Source: an uncultured Eubacteriales bacterium (GTDB lineage: Bacteria; Bacillota; Clostridia; Christensenellales; CAG-917). From it: 64,000 bases of DNA. The notes beneath the pieces are model-generated. The model was not told the DNA's origin, searched no databases, and saw nothing but the letters and a program-made list of their open reading frames with translations. The position numbers were made by a program, and so were the translations under genes. Where the stretch lies: contig URAF01000007.1 of assembly GCA_900545885.1 (NCBI GenBank), forward strand, positions 50,027 through 114,026, read 5' to 3'. This document shows positions 25,343 through 33,644 of this stretch, piece by piece (positions within the stretch are counted from its first letter, which is position 1; every line of letters starts with the position of its first letter).

Positions 25343-25360
25343 AGGTTTCCCCTTTTGTAT

Positions 25361-25927
25361 TTATTCGGTATCCGACAGATACCCCACTCTTTTTCTGACG
25401 TTTACGGACACCCAGTATGCCGCAAGCACGGATACGACGTCCTTTGCGATATAAGGCACGGAAACGGCTATCGCCGAAGCACCCCACTCTGTACCAGAAA
25501 CAAGGCTGAACTGCGTAATACCGAGCAGATGGCATACGGCAAGTCCCGCAATCGACGACGCAACGGAACATACTACGGAGTTCTTTTTGCCGTTGAACGC
25601 TACGCCCGAGAACACGGCAAGCACTACAAATCCCCATATAAATCCGCCCGTAAGTCCCACGAGTTTCTGAATTCCGCCCGTGAAATTGGCAAACACGGGC
25701 ACGCCCATCGCGCCGAGAGCTATATATATGAGCATTGACGCAAGCGCGCTTTTCCAACCCAGGAAAAATCCCGCGAATGCGATTGCAAAAGTCTGTAACG
25801 TAAGCGGAACTCCCGACGGGAGCGGAATTGCTATCTGCGACATGGCCGCAATCAACGCGGAAAACAAAGCCGTATAAACGATTTTGCGCGTTCTTTCGCC
25901 GTAGTTCGTTCCGTGAAAATTCCTCAT
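25361..25927 (-). CDS. bioY: Biotin transporter BioY
   Basis: 188 residues, S component of an ECF-type biotin transporter. Six hydrophobic helices with the family signatures IPLPSGVPLTLQTFAIAFAGFFLG and GAMGVPVFANFTGG. It starts with ATGA overlapping the stop of the aminotransferase gene, so translation is coupled. The energising EcfAA'T module is not in the window. No biotin-pathway gene is nearby. Confidence 0.92.
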   Translation of the reverse strand: MRNFHGTNYGERTRKIVYTALFSALIAAMSQIAIPLPSGVPLTLQTFAIAFAGFFLGWKSALASMLIYIALGAMGVPVFANFTGGIQKLVGLTGGFIWGFVVLAVFSGVAFNGKKNSVVCSVASSIAGLAVCHLLGITQFSLVSGTEWGASAIAVSVPYIAKDVVSVLAAYWVSVNVRKRVGYLSDTE

Positions 25928-27123
25928 TTCGTCAATGCCCTCACTACCAGATTTATTGCTTCGTCGAGTTCCTCGTCGGAGATGTTGACGGGAGGAGCAA
26001 AACGGATTGTGCGCTCGTGAGTTTCTTTTGCAAGCACGCCGCATTCTATGAGTTTTGCAACATAAGGTGCCGCGGGTACGGAAAACTCAACGCCGATGAG
26101 CAGTCCCCTGCCGCGTACGTCGATTATTTCGTCGTTGTCGACCGCTCTCAATGCCGCCATGAATTTTTCACCTTTGGCGCGCGCCATTGCGCAGTAGTCG
26201 TCGCGCACGACGATTTCCATTGCTTTGAGGGCGACCGCGCAGGCAAGCGGGTTGCCGCCGAACGTCGAACCGTGCGAACCGGGTTCGTAAACCCCGAGTA
26301 TGTCGCGGTTTGCCGCAACTGCGCTGACGGGCATAATGCCGCCGCCGAGCGCCTTACCGAGCACATAGATATCGGGTACGACGTTTTCGTGGTTGCAGGC
26401 AAACAGGTCGCCCGTACGCGCAAATCCCGTCTGTACTTCGTCGGCTATCATTAGTATGTTGTGGCGCGTGCATATTTCCCTGACTTTGGCAAGGTATCCT
26501 TCGGGCGGAACGATTATGCCCGCTTCACCCTGTATGGGTTCGGCAATGAATGCAACCGTGTTGTCGGTTATCGCGGCTTCGAGCGCTTCCGCGTCGCCGT
26601 ATTCGACTTTGACAAATCCGTCCGTAAACGGCGCAAAACCTTTTCTTGCCGTTTCGTCCGTGCTCATCGTGATTATGGTTATCGTTCTGCCGTGGAAATT
26701 GTTGCGGCAGCATATGATTTCCTGTTTTCCGTCTTCGACGCCTTTTACGAAATTGCCCCAGCGGCGGGCGGTTTTAAGCGCGGTTTCGACGGCTTCCGCT
26801 CCCGTGTTCATGGGAAGCACCATTTCTTTGCCCGTAAGACAGCAAAGTTTTTCGCAGAATTCGCCGAGAAGTTCGTTGTGGAAAGCGCGTGACGTCAGAG
26901 TTACTTTGTCGAGTTGCTCTTTTGCCGCCGCCACGATTTCGGGGTGACGGTGACCGAAGTTGAGCGCGCTGTAAGCCGACAGCATATCGAAATAACGTTT
27001 ACCTTCGGGGTCGGTGACGACTGCGCCCTGCGCATAGGAAATGACAACGTCTTTGGGGTGATAGTTGTGTGCCCCGAAAGTTTCCGTCTGTGCGATAATG
27101 TTTCTCGAAGATTTAACGCTCAT
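25924..27123 (-). CDS. rocD: Ornithine aminotransferase (PLP-dependent class III)
   Basis: Transfers the delta-amino group of ornithine to 2-oxoglutarate giving glutamate semialdehyde. 399 residues. The PLP lysine is in YVLGKALGGGIMPVSA. Also typical: NTGAEAVETALK, FHGRTITIITMS, EPIQGEAGI, ADEVQTGFARTG and the start NYHPKDVVISYAQGA, which favours ornithine aminotransferase over acetylornithine or GABA enzymes. The ATG at 27123 has AGGAGAG upstream and lies inside the end of the preceding gene. Exact substrate is family-level inference. Confidence 0.88.
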   Translation of the reverse strand: MSVKSSRNIIAQTETFGAHNYHPKDVVISYAQGAVVTDPEGKRYFDMLSAYSALNFGHRHPEIVAAAKEQLDKVTLTSRAFHNELLGEFCEKLCCLTGKEMVLPMNTGAEAVETALKTARRWGNFVKGVEDGKQEIICCRNNFHGRTITIITMSTDETARKGFAPFTDGFVKVEYGDAEALEAAITDNTVAFIAEPIQGEAGIIVPPEGYLAKVREICTRHNILMIADEVQTGFARTGDLFACNHENVVPDIYVLGKALGGGIMPVSAVAANRDILGVYEPGSHGSTFGGNPLACAVALKAMEIVVRDDYCAMARAKGEKFMAALRAVDNDEIIDVRGRGLLIGVEFSVPAAPYVAKLIECGVLAKETHERTIRFAPPVNISDEELDEAINLVVRALTK

Positions 27124-28234
27124 TATCTCTCCTGTCCGTATTCGTGTTCTCCGACCCACCGAACGCAGACTGTCCGATGTTTTCGGCGAGCATTATTTCT
27201 CTTGCGTAATCCAACGCTATGTATTTTTTGTTCTTTTTCTTTTTTTCGCGTCCCATCATATCGGCAATCAGCTTGGACGCTCTGTACACGCCGACGCGCG
27301 ACCTTATCTTGACGAACATGGGCGTATCGGCATACTTTTTCATTCCGCCGCGGTTGCGCTGGTGGTATATGTTGTAATCGTAATCGGCAGGGTCAAGCGC
27401 AAGCGCAAGCCGCAATGTTCTGCCTATCAACACGATTTTTGCAAGCTGTTTGCCGCGTTTTCTGAAATAATCTCCACCCGCCACAACGCGCGAATGTATT
27501 CCGCGATACGACAAAAGCTCGTTTTTCACCGCATTGTATATCGCGTGATTTTCCACCGACGTAGCTTTCATTTTGGACACGAACGTGATTTTTCTGCGCG
27601 CGTCTTTACGTTCTTCCGCACGGTCAGCCTTTTCCTGCGCGTCGTCGTACTCCTCTTCCAAAGCGTCGGGCTCTTCGTCGGGGAACAGACTTTCGATCGA
27701 AGGAGTGAACGGATAATCGCCTGTTCCGTAATCCACGATTACGTCGTCGTCGAACTCCGCGTCTTCCGATACGCCTTTGTCGAACGAGTTTTCGGCATTG
27801 CCTTTTACGTCATTTACGGTTGCGTCGTTTACGCTTGCAACATTTCCGTTTGCGCCGCTTTCGTTTTCGACAGTTTGTTCGTATTCGTCCTGTTGCCGGA
27901 AAGTTTCGGATTTTGCCTCTTCCTCGGCATTCGGCGGATTGAGTTCCGCCACGGAAGTTTCCGTCTTGTCGAAGGTTTGCCCTTCCTTGCAACGAGTGTC
28001 GACAACCGACTCCGTTTGGGCTTCCGTATTTTCCTCGGTTTCGACCTTTGCGGAAAGGTCTGTCGCACCTAATGCGTTTTCGGTTTCGTTCGGTAGATTA
28101 TGCCGCTTGTCCCTGCGTTTTTTCGCCGCCGTTATCCACAGCAAAACCGCGATTATCAGCACGACCACCGCGGCGCACGCGCCTATCAGTCCCGCCTGTA
28201 CTGCCGTGAGTGCGTGGGCGACAAAGTCAAACAT
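27113..28234 (-). CDS. Membrane-anchored hypothetical protein with acidic linker and shared C-terminal domain
   Basis: 373 residues. An N-terminal TM helix (about 13-34) is followed by a basic stop-transfer stretch, then about 200 residues of low-complexity acidic linker rich in Glu, Asp, Asn and Thr. The C-terminal domain is basic, about 110 residues (IYNAVKNELLSYRGIHSRV onward). It contains AKIVLIGRTLRLALALDP and a tail YADTPMFVKIRSRVG. The same domain recurs in the protein at 31951-32595. SD GAGAGG before the ATG; overlaps rocD. Domain family not recognised, function unknown. Confidence 0.75.
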   Translation of the reverse strand: MFDFVAHALTAVQAGLIGACAAVVVLIIAVLLWITAAKKRRDKRHNLPNETENALGATDLSAKVETEENTEAQTESVVDTRCKEGQTFDKTETSVAELNPPNAEEEAKSETFRQQDEYEQTVENESGANGNVASVNDATVNDVKGNAENSFDKGVSEDAEFDDDVIVDYGTGDYPFTPSIESLFPDEEPDALEEEYDDAQEKADRAEERKDARRKITFVSKMKATSVENHAIYNAVKNELLSYRGIHSRVVAGGDYFRKRGKQLAKIVLIGRTLRLALALDPADYDYNIYHQRNRGGMKKYADTPMFVKIRSRVGVYRASKLIADMMGREKKKKNKKYIALDYAREIMLAENIGQSAFGGSENTNTDRRDNER

Positions 28235-28296
28235 ATCAGCCTCTCGAAAACCTTAACCTTGTTTGTGTCAACAAATTTATACAAATGTCCGTATAT

Positions 28297-28325
28297 ATTG
28301 TATATTAAAAGCCGAATATCGTCAA
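28297..28325 (-). promoter_or_regulatory. Promoter of the minus-strand operon 28234-24749
   Basis: TTGACG (28325-28320), 17-nt spacer, TACAAT (28302-28297) on the minus strand, about 60 nt before the first gene. Confidence 0.6.
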
Positions 28326-28424
28326 TCTTTGTCGGCAGGATTTTGATTTCTTATTGCAGTTAAAAGGCTTTTTTGCCGTCGCTCGGAAAAAGTTTGCCAA
28401 ATTTCATATGGGACTTAACTTTTG

Positions 28425-28453
28425 TTGCATTGGCATATCAAAAGATGTATAAT
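28425..28453 (+). promoter_or_regulatory. Promoter of the SDR gene
   Basis: TTGCAT (28425-28430), 17-nt spacer, TATAAT (28448-28453), 19 nt before the ATG, with GGAAGGGAG between. Confidence 0.7.
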
Positions 28454-28472
28454 CGTAGAAAAGGAAGGGAGA

Positions 28473-29267
28473 ATGAAAAGCGTAAAAGACAAAGTAGTTG
28501 TAATCACGGGAGCGACTGCCGGCATCGGCAAAGCCACCGCACTGTATTTTGCCGAACGCGGAGCAAAAGTCGTGTGCCTTGCCCGCAGAACTGTCGAAGG
28601 TATGGACTGCATATCCACGGACGTTACCGACCAGGACGCGGTCAACCGCGCAATCGGTCAGATTGCGGAAAAATACGGCAAAATCGACGTTTTGGTGAAC
28701 AACGCAGGTATGGGCATATCGGGTTCAATCGAAGACACCGACTCTGCCGCCGCGCACAAGATTTTCGAACTTAACTTTTTCGGAGCTCTCAACGTAATTC
28801 AGGCTGTTCTGCCCGTTATGCGCGCAGGAGGCGGCGGCGTAATCGTCAACGTGAGTTCGGTTGCCGCAAAACTTTCCATTCCTTTTCAAGCTTTCTACTC
28901 CGCAACAAAAGCCGCTGTGTCTTCGCTCGGCGCGGCACTCCGCGCCGAAGTCGCGCCTTTCAACATCAAAGTTACGTCCGTTCTTCCCGGCGACGTCAAA
29001 ACGGATTTCACCGCGTCCCGCGAAAAGAACGTATCCGACAACCCCGTTTACGGTGACAGAATACGCCGTTCGGTCGCGACTATGGAACGCGACGAAAAGA
29101 ACGGTATGCCGCCCGTCGTCATTGCAAAGGACATCTACCGACTTGCCACGATGAAAAATCCGCCCGTAACAAAGACGGGAGGCAAAAAGTACGCCCTGTT
29201 CGTCGCATTGGCGAAATTCCTGCCCGAACGCGCGGTCAACAAACTTCTTGCGGCACTGTACGCCTGA
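28473..29267 (+). CDS. Short-chain dehydrogenase/reductase (SDR family)
   Basis: 264 residues. Classical SDR signatures: NAD(P)-binding TGATAGIGKA near residue 13, NNAG near 81, catalytic serine in VSSVAAKL and YSATK with the Tyr/Lys pair. The size and C-terminal VAKDIYRLATMKNPP stretch are like general retinol/ketoreductase-type SDRs. The substrate cannot be told from sequence and no pathway partner lies beside it. Own promoter; the next gene is a response regulator 85 nt downstream. Confidence 0.92.
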   Translation: MKSVKDKVVVITGATAGIGKATALYFAERGAKVVCLARRTVEGMDCISTDVTDQDAVNRAIGQIAEKYGKIDVLVNNAGMGISGSIEDTDSAAAHKIFELNFFGALNVIQAVLPVMRAGGGGVIVNVSSVAAKLSIPFQAFYSATKAAVSSLGAALRAEVAPFNIKVTSVLPGDVKTDFTASREKNVSDNPVYGDRIRRSVATMERDEKNGMPPVVIAKDIYRLATMKNPPVTKTGGKKYALFVALAKFLPERAVNKLLAALYA

Positions 29268-29286
29268 CATTCGGCACAGGCTTTCG

Positions 29287-29304
29287 GTTTAATGCTCGTT
29301 TAAT
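29287..29304 (+). promoter_or_regulatory. Direct repeat, candidate response-regulator operator
   Basis: GTTTAAT-N4-GTTTAAT, two identical 7-mers with an 11-nt period, the spacing used by OmpR/PhoB-family dimers. It lies 48 nt before the response-regulator ATG and 10 nt before a CACAAT -10-like hexamer (29315-29320) that lacks a good -35, a typical activator-dependent arrangement. Confidence 0.5.
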
Positions 29305-29352
29305 CTAATAAGAACACAATTTAGTGACAAACTAAAATCAGGAGAGACAGAA

Positions 29353-30036
29353 ATGAGAATTTTGCTCGTCGAGGACGAAAAAGAACTTTCGCGCGCACTC
29401 GCGAAAATGCTCACAAAAGACGGTTATGACGTCGATTGCGTATACGACGGATTGGACGGACTGAGTTTTTCTCTGTCGGGACTTTACGACCTTATTATAC
29501 TCGACGTCATTATGCCCAAAATGAACGGTTTCGAGGTGCTTGCCGAACTTCGCCGCAAAAAGGTGGAAACGCCCATACTTATGCTTACGGCACTGAGCGA
29601 CGAACACGACAAAATCGCAGGACTTGACCGCGGCGCCGACGACTACGTTTCCAAACCCTTCTCCTTTGACGAACTTTCGGCGAGAATACGCGCCCTGCTC
29701 CGCAGAAGAGGCAAACTCGTCACCAACAACAAACTGGAATACGCGGAAACCACTCTCGACCTTACCACTTTCACGCTTGCCACGCCCAAAGGCGAAATCG
29801 GACTCACCGCCAAAGAATTCGAACTGCTGCGTTATATGTTCGAATACCCCAATTTCGTGGCTGCGAAAGAAGACCTCATTCTGAAAGCGTGGGGACTGGA
29901 CAGCGATTTCGAGTCCAACAACCTCGAAGTTTACATCTCGTTCATACGCAAAAAACTGCACCACCTCGAAGCCTCGTTCACTATCGAAGCGGTGCGCGGC
30001 GTGGGATACAGATTTGTTCCCAACAACAAAAACTGA
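29353..30036 (+). CDS. OmpR/PhoB-family response regulator
   Basis: 227 residues. Receiver domain 1-120 with acidic pocket E7/D8, phosphoacceptor D51 in LIILDVIMPKMNGF, the switch Thr in MLTAL and K101 in VSKPFSF. The C-terminal winged helix (about 130-225) has LTAKEFELLRYMF and RGVGYRFVPN. SD AGGAGAG. Partner of the histidine kinase at 30214. Signal unknown. Confidence 0.95.
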   Translation: MRILLVEDEKELSRALAKMLTKDGYDVDCVYDGLDGLSFSLSGLYDLIILDVIMPKMNGFEVLAELRRKKVETPILMLTALSDEHDKIAGLDRGADDYVSKPFSFDELSARIRALLRRRGKLVTNNKLEYAETTLDLTTFTLATPKGEIGLTAKEFELLRYMFEYPNFVAAKEDLILKAWGLDSDFESNNLEVYISFIRKKLHHLEASFTIEAVRGVGYRFVPNNKN

Positions 30037-30043
30037 CATCGTT

Positions 30044-30073
30044 TCGGGCGCACGACGCGCCCGATTTTATTTG
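30044..30073 (+). terminator. Intrinsic terminator between response regulator and kinase
   Basis: Stem TCGGGCGC / GCGCCCGA, loop ACGAC, then TTTTATTTG. It starts 8 nt after the response-regulator stop, so kinase expression would need read-through or another promoter. Confidence 0.75.
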
Positions 30074-30213
30074 TCTGCCTGATTTGTTTCTGAATGCGTT
30101 CCATGCGCTCTACCATTCGTTCGAAAATACGCAAAGAATAAACGGCAATCGGCATAATCAGACGTTTAACACACAAAAACGCAAAATAAAAGTTCGATAA
30201 CGGCAAAACGACA

Positions 30214-31542
30214 ATGAACTCCATTCTCAAAAAACTGCGTCTTAAATTCACTCTGTCCACCGCGTTGCTTGCGGGGATTATACTTTTTGTGCTGTCGGTA
30301 GGTTTCTGCGCGACGCTTTACGCGACCACGGAAATAACAGCAAGCCGCACACTCGAAGCAATCCTCGAACACCCCGAAACGGGTGCCGACGACGATATGG
30401 GCAGAAGATGTATCGCGTTCTACTACACCGAAGGCGACCCGACTGCACACACATTCAAATCCTATGAGGACGAGCTCAACGCATACGGGCAGGACGCGCT
30501 CGTCATTGTGAACAAGGCGTACAGCGTCGGCAACGGAAAGTTTCAGGTGGGCAACCTTTATTTCAGGGTTATGTCTTCCCGCATAAACGATACTACCACT
30601 CTCTATGCCGTAATCGACCGCACGTCCGACCGCGGCAGCGTTGTGTCTGCAAGCATGCTCATGGCGTTGATTTACATCGCGGCCATGATTGTCGTCGTGC
30701 TCTTCTTCTATCTTTTCTCGTCGCGCGCGCTTGCTCCCGTCGCCGACTCGTTCAAGAAACAGCGCGACCTCGTTGCCAACGCGTCGCACGAACTGAAAAC
30801 ACCGCTTACCGTCATATCCACCAACCTTTCGGTCATGAAATCCGAGCCGCAGTCCACAATCGAGGACAACGCAAAATGGGTGGACGCAATCGACGCACAG
30901 ATACAGCGCATGAACGGACTTATCGTAAACATGCTGCAACTGTCCAAAATGGAAAACGTGTCACTTCCCAAAACCGACCTGAATTTCAGCGAAATCGTGG
31001 AAGGCGCGTGCTTGTGTTTTGACGCGGTGTGCTTTGAAAAAGGCATTACGCTCATGACTGACATTACGCCCGACATTCACGTCGCAGGCGACAAAGACTC
31101 CCTCGAACGGTTGGTCACCTGCTTGCTCGACAATGCGACCAAATATTGCGGCGACAAAGGCAAAATCGGACTTAAACTCGTTGCGGACAAGAAAGTGCGC
31201 ATGTACGTGATGAACACGGGCAACGCAATATCCGACGACGACGCAAAACACGTATTCGACCGTTTTTACCGCACGGACGGAGCGCGCCAGAACACGGACG
31301 GAAACAGCTTCGGACTGGGACTTGCAATCGCACAGGCAACGGCGTTTGCTCACGGCGGCGAAATCCTGTGCAAAGGCATAAAGGACAAAGGCACGGTGTT
31401 CGAAGTCGTACTCCCCGTACTCAAACCCGCCCGCAAAGAAAAAACGTCCGCGCACCACGACAACGCGCAACAATCCGCCCCCGACACGTCTTTCGACAAT
31501 CTTCCCGCCGAAAGGTCGGAAGATGACGCCGACCGACAATAA
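30214..31542 (+). CDS. Sensor histidine kinase
   Basis: 442 residues. Two TM segments (about 14-38 and 147-169) enclose a 105-residue extracytoplasmic sensor domain. The HisKA domain has phosphoacceptor H192 in NASHELKTPLTV. The ATPase domain shows the N box LLDNATKYC, G1 region (NTGNAIS), FDRFYRTD and G2 GLGLAIA. No HAMP domain is evident; the second TM leads almost directly to HisKA. The C-terminal 50 residues are low-complexity and polar. No clear ribosome site before the ATG. Likely pair of the upstream regulator. Confidence 0.93.
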   Translation: MNSILKKLRLKFTLSTALLAGIILFVLSVGFCATLYATTEITASRTLEAILEHPETGADDDMGRRCIAFYYTEGDPTAHTFKSYEDELNAYGQDALVIVNKAYSVGNGKFQVGNLYFRVMSSRINDTTTLYAVIDRTSDRGSVVSASMLMALIYIAAMIVVVLFFYLFSSRALAPVADSFKKQRDLVANASHELKTPLTVISTNLSVMKSEPQSTIEDNAKWVDAIDAQIQRMNGLIVNMLQLSKMENVSLPKTDLNFSEIVEGACLCFDAVCFEKGITLMTDITPDIHVAGDKDSLERLVTCLLDNATKYCGDKGKIGLKLVADKKVRMYVMNTGNAISDDDAKHVFDRFYRTDGARQNTDGNSFGLGLAIAQATAFAHGGEILCKGIKDKGTVFEVVLPVLKPARKEKTSAHHDNAQQSAPDTSFDNLPAERSEDDADRQ

Positions 31543-31629
31543 TCCGCAACTCAATCGACGCCCGAAACCGCGCCCTAAACCGCGCGTTGGAAGACAGCCT
31601 GTCCTTGCGAAAAACATCCAAAAATATTT

Positions 31630-31663
31630 TTGACAAAAATTCTGACAAAAATTTTATTTTAAT
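31630..31663 (+). promoter_or_regulatory. AT-rich promoter region of the candidate small RNA
   Basis: TTGACA at 31630-31635 followed by AT-rich sequence with TTATTT/TTTAAT candidates for the -10 but none at ideal spacing. Transcription would start about 31665-31675. Confidence 0.35.
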
Positions 31664-31664
31664 G

Positions 31665-31840
31665 TTTCTGTAAGAATAGGCTTGTACACTGTGATCAAGA
31701 GCTGAGGCTCTCCCTCCCCAAAACGCTTGCATTCCTCCGTCAGGCAAGCGCACCAAACTTCCCCATTTATGCTGATTTACAAGCCCTAACCCTTTTCGCG
31801 GAGGAAAACAAACTCTCGGTTGCCGAGAGTTTTTGTTTTT
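31665..31840 (+). ncRNA. Candidate C-rich structured small RNA
   Basis: A non-coding unit of about 170 nt. An 8-bp closing stem (GGCTTGTA 31679-31686 with TACAAGCC 31778-31785) encloses two hairpins: AGAGC/GCTCT (31698-31711) and CGCTTGC/GCAAGCG (31724-31750). The second hairpin's 13-nt loop contains TTCCTCCG, an anti-Shine-Dalgarno sequence. Two more C-rich single-stranded segments (31712-31719 and 31759-31764) flank it. Downstream, CGGAGGAA (31799-31806) can pair with that loop. An intrinsic terminator closes the unit. The 5' end is approximate. I cannot match it to a known RNA family; a leader of a lost gene is the alternative. Confidence 0.55.
31810..31840 (+). terminator. Terminator of the candidate small RNA
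   Basis: Stem AAACTCTCGG / CCGAGAGTTT with loop TTG, followed by TTGTTTTT. There is no coding frame between the kinase stop at 31542 and this hairpin, which argues for an independent RNA. Confidence 0.85.
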
Positions 31841-31867
31841 CGTCGGAATTTTTACCCCTTCATTTGT

Positions 31868-31896
31868 TTGACTGTGAGGTTTGATTGATATATTAT
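31868..31896 (+). promoter_or_regulatory. Promoter of the 31951 gene
   Basis: TTGACT (31868-31873), 17-nt spacer, TATTAT (31891-31896), about 55 nt before the ATG. Confidence 0.6.
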
Positions 31897-31950
31897 TATA
31901 TAAATCCGAGCGGATAGATTATCGGAAATTCTAAATTGTGGGTAAATGTT

Positions 31951-32595
31951 ATGTCAAATCAGGAACTCCAACATAAGATAGACGTCGAAAAGTGGCTGGA
32001 ATCCGAAACCAATCATTTCGATATGTGCGGCAGTTACGATTACTGCGTCTGGTGCAACAAAGACGAAGCAACCCCCTGCGCAAATGCTTTCGAAAGAATG
32101 AACCAAAAGCGTGAAGAAGAAAAAGCCGAACTCGAAAGACTTGCCGCCGAAGCAATCGAAGAAGAAGACGACGGACTTTCTCTCGGCAAAGCCTTCGACC
32201 TCGAAAAGGTAATGCAGAAAAAGGCCGCGCGCAAAAGTCTGAGTTTTGCGGAAAAATACGCGCTTGCCGACGACATCGTAAAAAGCCGTTACGCCGCACT
32301 CAAAGAAGCGTTGACAACCACGCCCAAGGGAACGCCCAAAATCAAAAGCCGTATCAGCAAGCAGTGCGACACCTACCGTCGCGGCGGCGACATCGTTGCA
32401 AAAGTCACCATAATCGGCACTTCCCTGCGTATCAACCTGCCTCTCGACCCCGACGCGCCCGAATTCAACGACGGCAAAATGCCTCACACCAACACGGGAC
32501 ACAAAAAGGTTTACGCCGAAGTCCCCTTCCAGTTCAAAGTCAACAGCAAACTTGCGCTGAAACGTGCACTGCACCTCATCGAACTCGTAAAATGA
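31951..32595 (+). CDS. Hypothetical protein sharing a C-terminal domain with the 27113 protein
   Basis: 214 residues, soluble. An N-terminal part carries C-x(5)-C-x2-C-x(7)-C-type cysteines (MCGSYDYCVWCNKDEATPC), possibly a zinc site. A charged helical middle follows. The C-terminal 105 residues (RYAALKEAL...KSRISKQCDTYRRGG, then AKVTIIGTSLRINLPLDP and KVYAEVPFQFKVNSK) align by eye with the C-terminal domain of the membrane protein at 27113-28234. ATG at 31951 preferred over a TTG at 31936. Own promoter and terminator. Function unknown. Confidence 0.75.
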   Translation: MSNQELQHKIDVEKWLESETNHFDMCGSYDYCVWCNKDEATPCANAFERMNQKREEEKAELERLAAEAIEEEDDGLSLGKAFDLEKVMQKKAARKSLSFAEKYALADDIVKSRYAALKEALTTTPKGTPKIKSRISKQCDTYRRGGDIVAKVTIIGTSLRINLPLDPDAPEFNDGKMPHTNTGHKKVYAEVPFQFKVNSKLALKRALHLIELVK

Positions 32596-32630
32596 GGTTC
32601 CGCCTGACGGATACATAAATCAACAACATA

Positions 32631-32657
32631 AAAACGCCGCAATCTGCGGCGTTTTTT
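32631..32657 (+). terminator. Intrinsic terminator
   Basis: AAAACGCCGC / GCGGCGTTTT, loop AATCT, then TT. The same 25-nt hairpin sequence recurs at 40597-40621. Confidence 0.88.
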
Positions 32658-32702
32658 GTTGCATTGTGCAAATTTGCATTTGTGAGTTGTGCACTTTTAT
32701 AC

Positions 32703-32770
32703 GCTTTGTATGCGTGCGTTATATGTGTGCGTTGTGTGCTTTGTATGCGTGCATTGTGCGTGTCCTGTGT
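32703..32770 (+). repeat. Two degenerate ~34-nt G/T-rich tandem units
   Basis: CTTTGTATGCGTGC begins each of two successive units (near 32703 and 32738), each continuing with alternating TG/GT-rich sequence ending in TGTGTG. The stretch lies in the gap between convergent genes and has no coding character. Confidence 0.5.
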
Positions 32771-32834
32771 GTTTTTGCCTTGCGCGTTGTTTTATATCTT
32801 TATTGCGCGTCGCGACGCATACTGTAAGCCAGCG

Positions 32835-33644
32835 TCAGCCGATTGGCACGAGTTCTTCCTTGTGCGCGGTGAACACGGAAAAATGCGTAAACCCGATTTC
32901 TTTCAGAAGTTTGCAGGTATTCTCGTAGTCCTTGCAAAGTTCCGCGTGGTGCGAGTCGGAACCGAACGACACTTTTCTTCCGCCGAACTCGTAGTATTTG
33001 CGCAGTATTTCTTCGGTCGGGAACAGCGTTGTGTGCGTATTGACTTCGAGCGCCTTGCCGCGGTCGATTATGCCTTTCAGTATTCTTTCGAACTTGTCGG
33101 GATAATCGGCGTATTCGAGTTTTTTGTTTATGTAAGGCGCATTGCGCGTCACGTATCCGATATGCGCGATTATGTCGTACTCGTAAGGCGCGTCCAGACT
33201 TGCGATGATGTTGTCGAGATACTGCCCGTACATTCTGCGTTTGGACTTGAAGAAAAACGCGTTGGGGAAATAGACGTCCCACCCGTCGACGAAGTGCACC
33301 GAGTTGATGACGACGTCAAAAGGATATTTCGCCAGAGTTTCGACGTACTTGTCGCAGACGTTTGCACCGAAACCCGCTTCTATTCCGAGTCTGAACTTCA
33401 AAGGCGAATTTTCCGCCGCCAGTTTGTCGGCTTCCGCGCGCCATTCCGCATAGTAAGCGTCGAGGTCGATGTGTTTCCACGGAATGGGGGTTTTGTTGCC
33501 GCCGAATTTAAGTTCGAGGTCGAGGTGGTCTGTCGTCGCGAGGTAATACAACCCTTTTTCGCGGGCTTCCGCAACTATATCCGCTATCGGGTCGTGCCCG
33601 TCCGACGAGTGTCGGGTGTGCACGTGCGAATCGACTTTAATCAT
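32835..33644 (-). CDS. PHP-domain phosphoesterase, histidinol-phosphatase-like (HisK/HisJ type)
   Basis: 269 residues with the PHP metal-site signature DSHVHTRHSSDG at the start, TTDHLD, GIEAGF, NSVHFVDGWD, AHIGYVTR and SFGSDSHHAE near the end. Such proteins dephosphorylate histidinol phosphate in histidine synthesis, but general PHP phosphoesterases look alike and no other his gene is nearby. The ATG overlaps the stop of alaS (ATGA), so it is translated together with the synthetase. A longer start upstream would lie inside alaS and is rejected. Confidence 0.85.
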   Translation of the reverse strand: MIKVDSHVHTRHSSDGHDPIADIVAEAREKGLYYLATTDHLDLELKFGGNKTPIPWKHIDLDAYYAEWRAEADKLAAENSPLKFRLGIEAGFGANVCDKYVETLAKYPFDVVINSVHFVDGWDVYFPNAFFFKSKRRMYGQYLDNIIASLDAPYEYDIIAHIGYVTRNAPYINKKLEYADYPDKFERILKGIIDRGKALEVNTHTTLFPTEEILRKYYEFGGRKVSFGSDSHHAELCKDYENTCKLLKEIGFTHFSVFTAHKEELVPIG

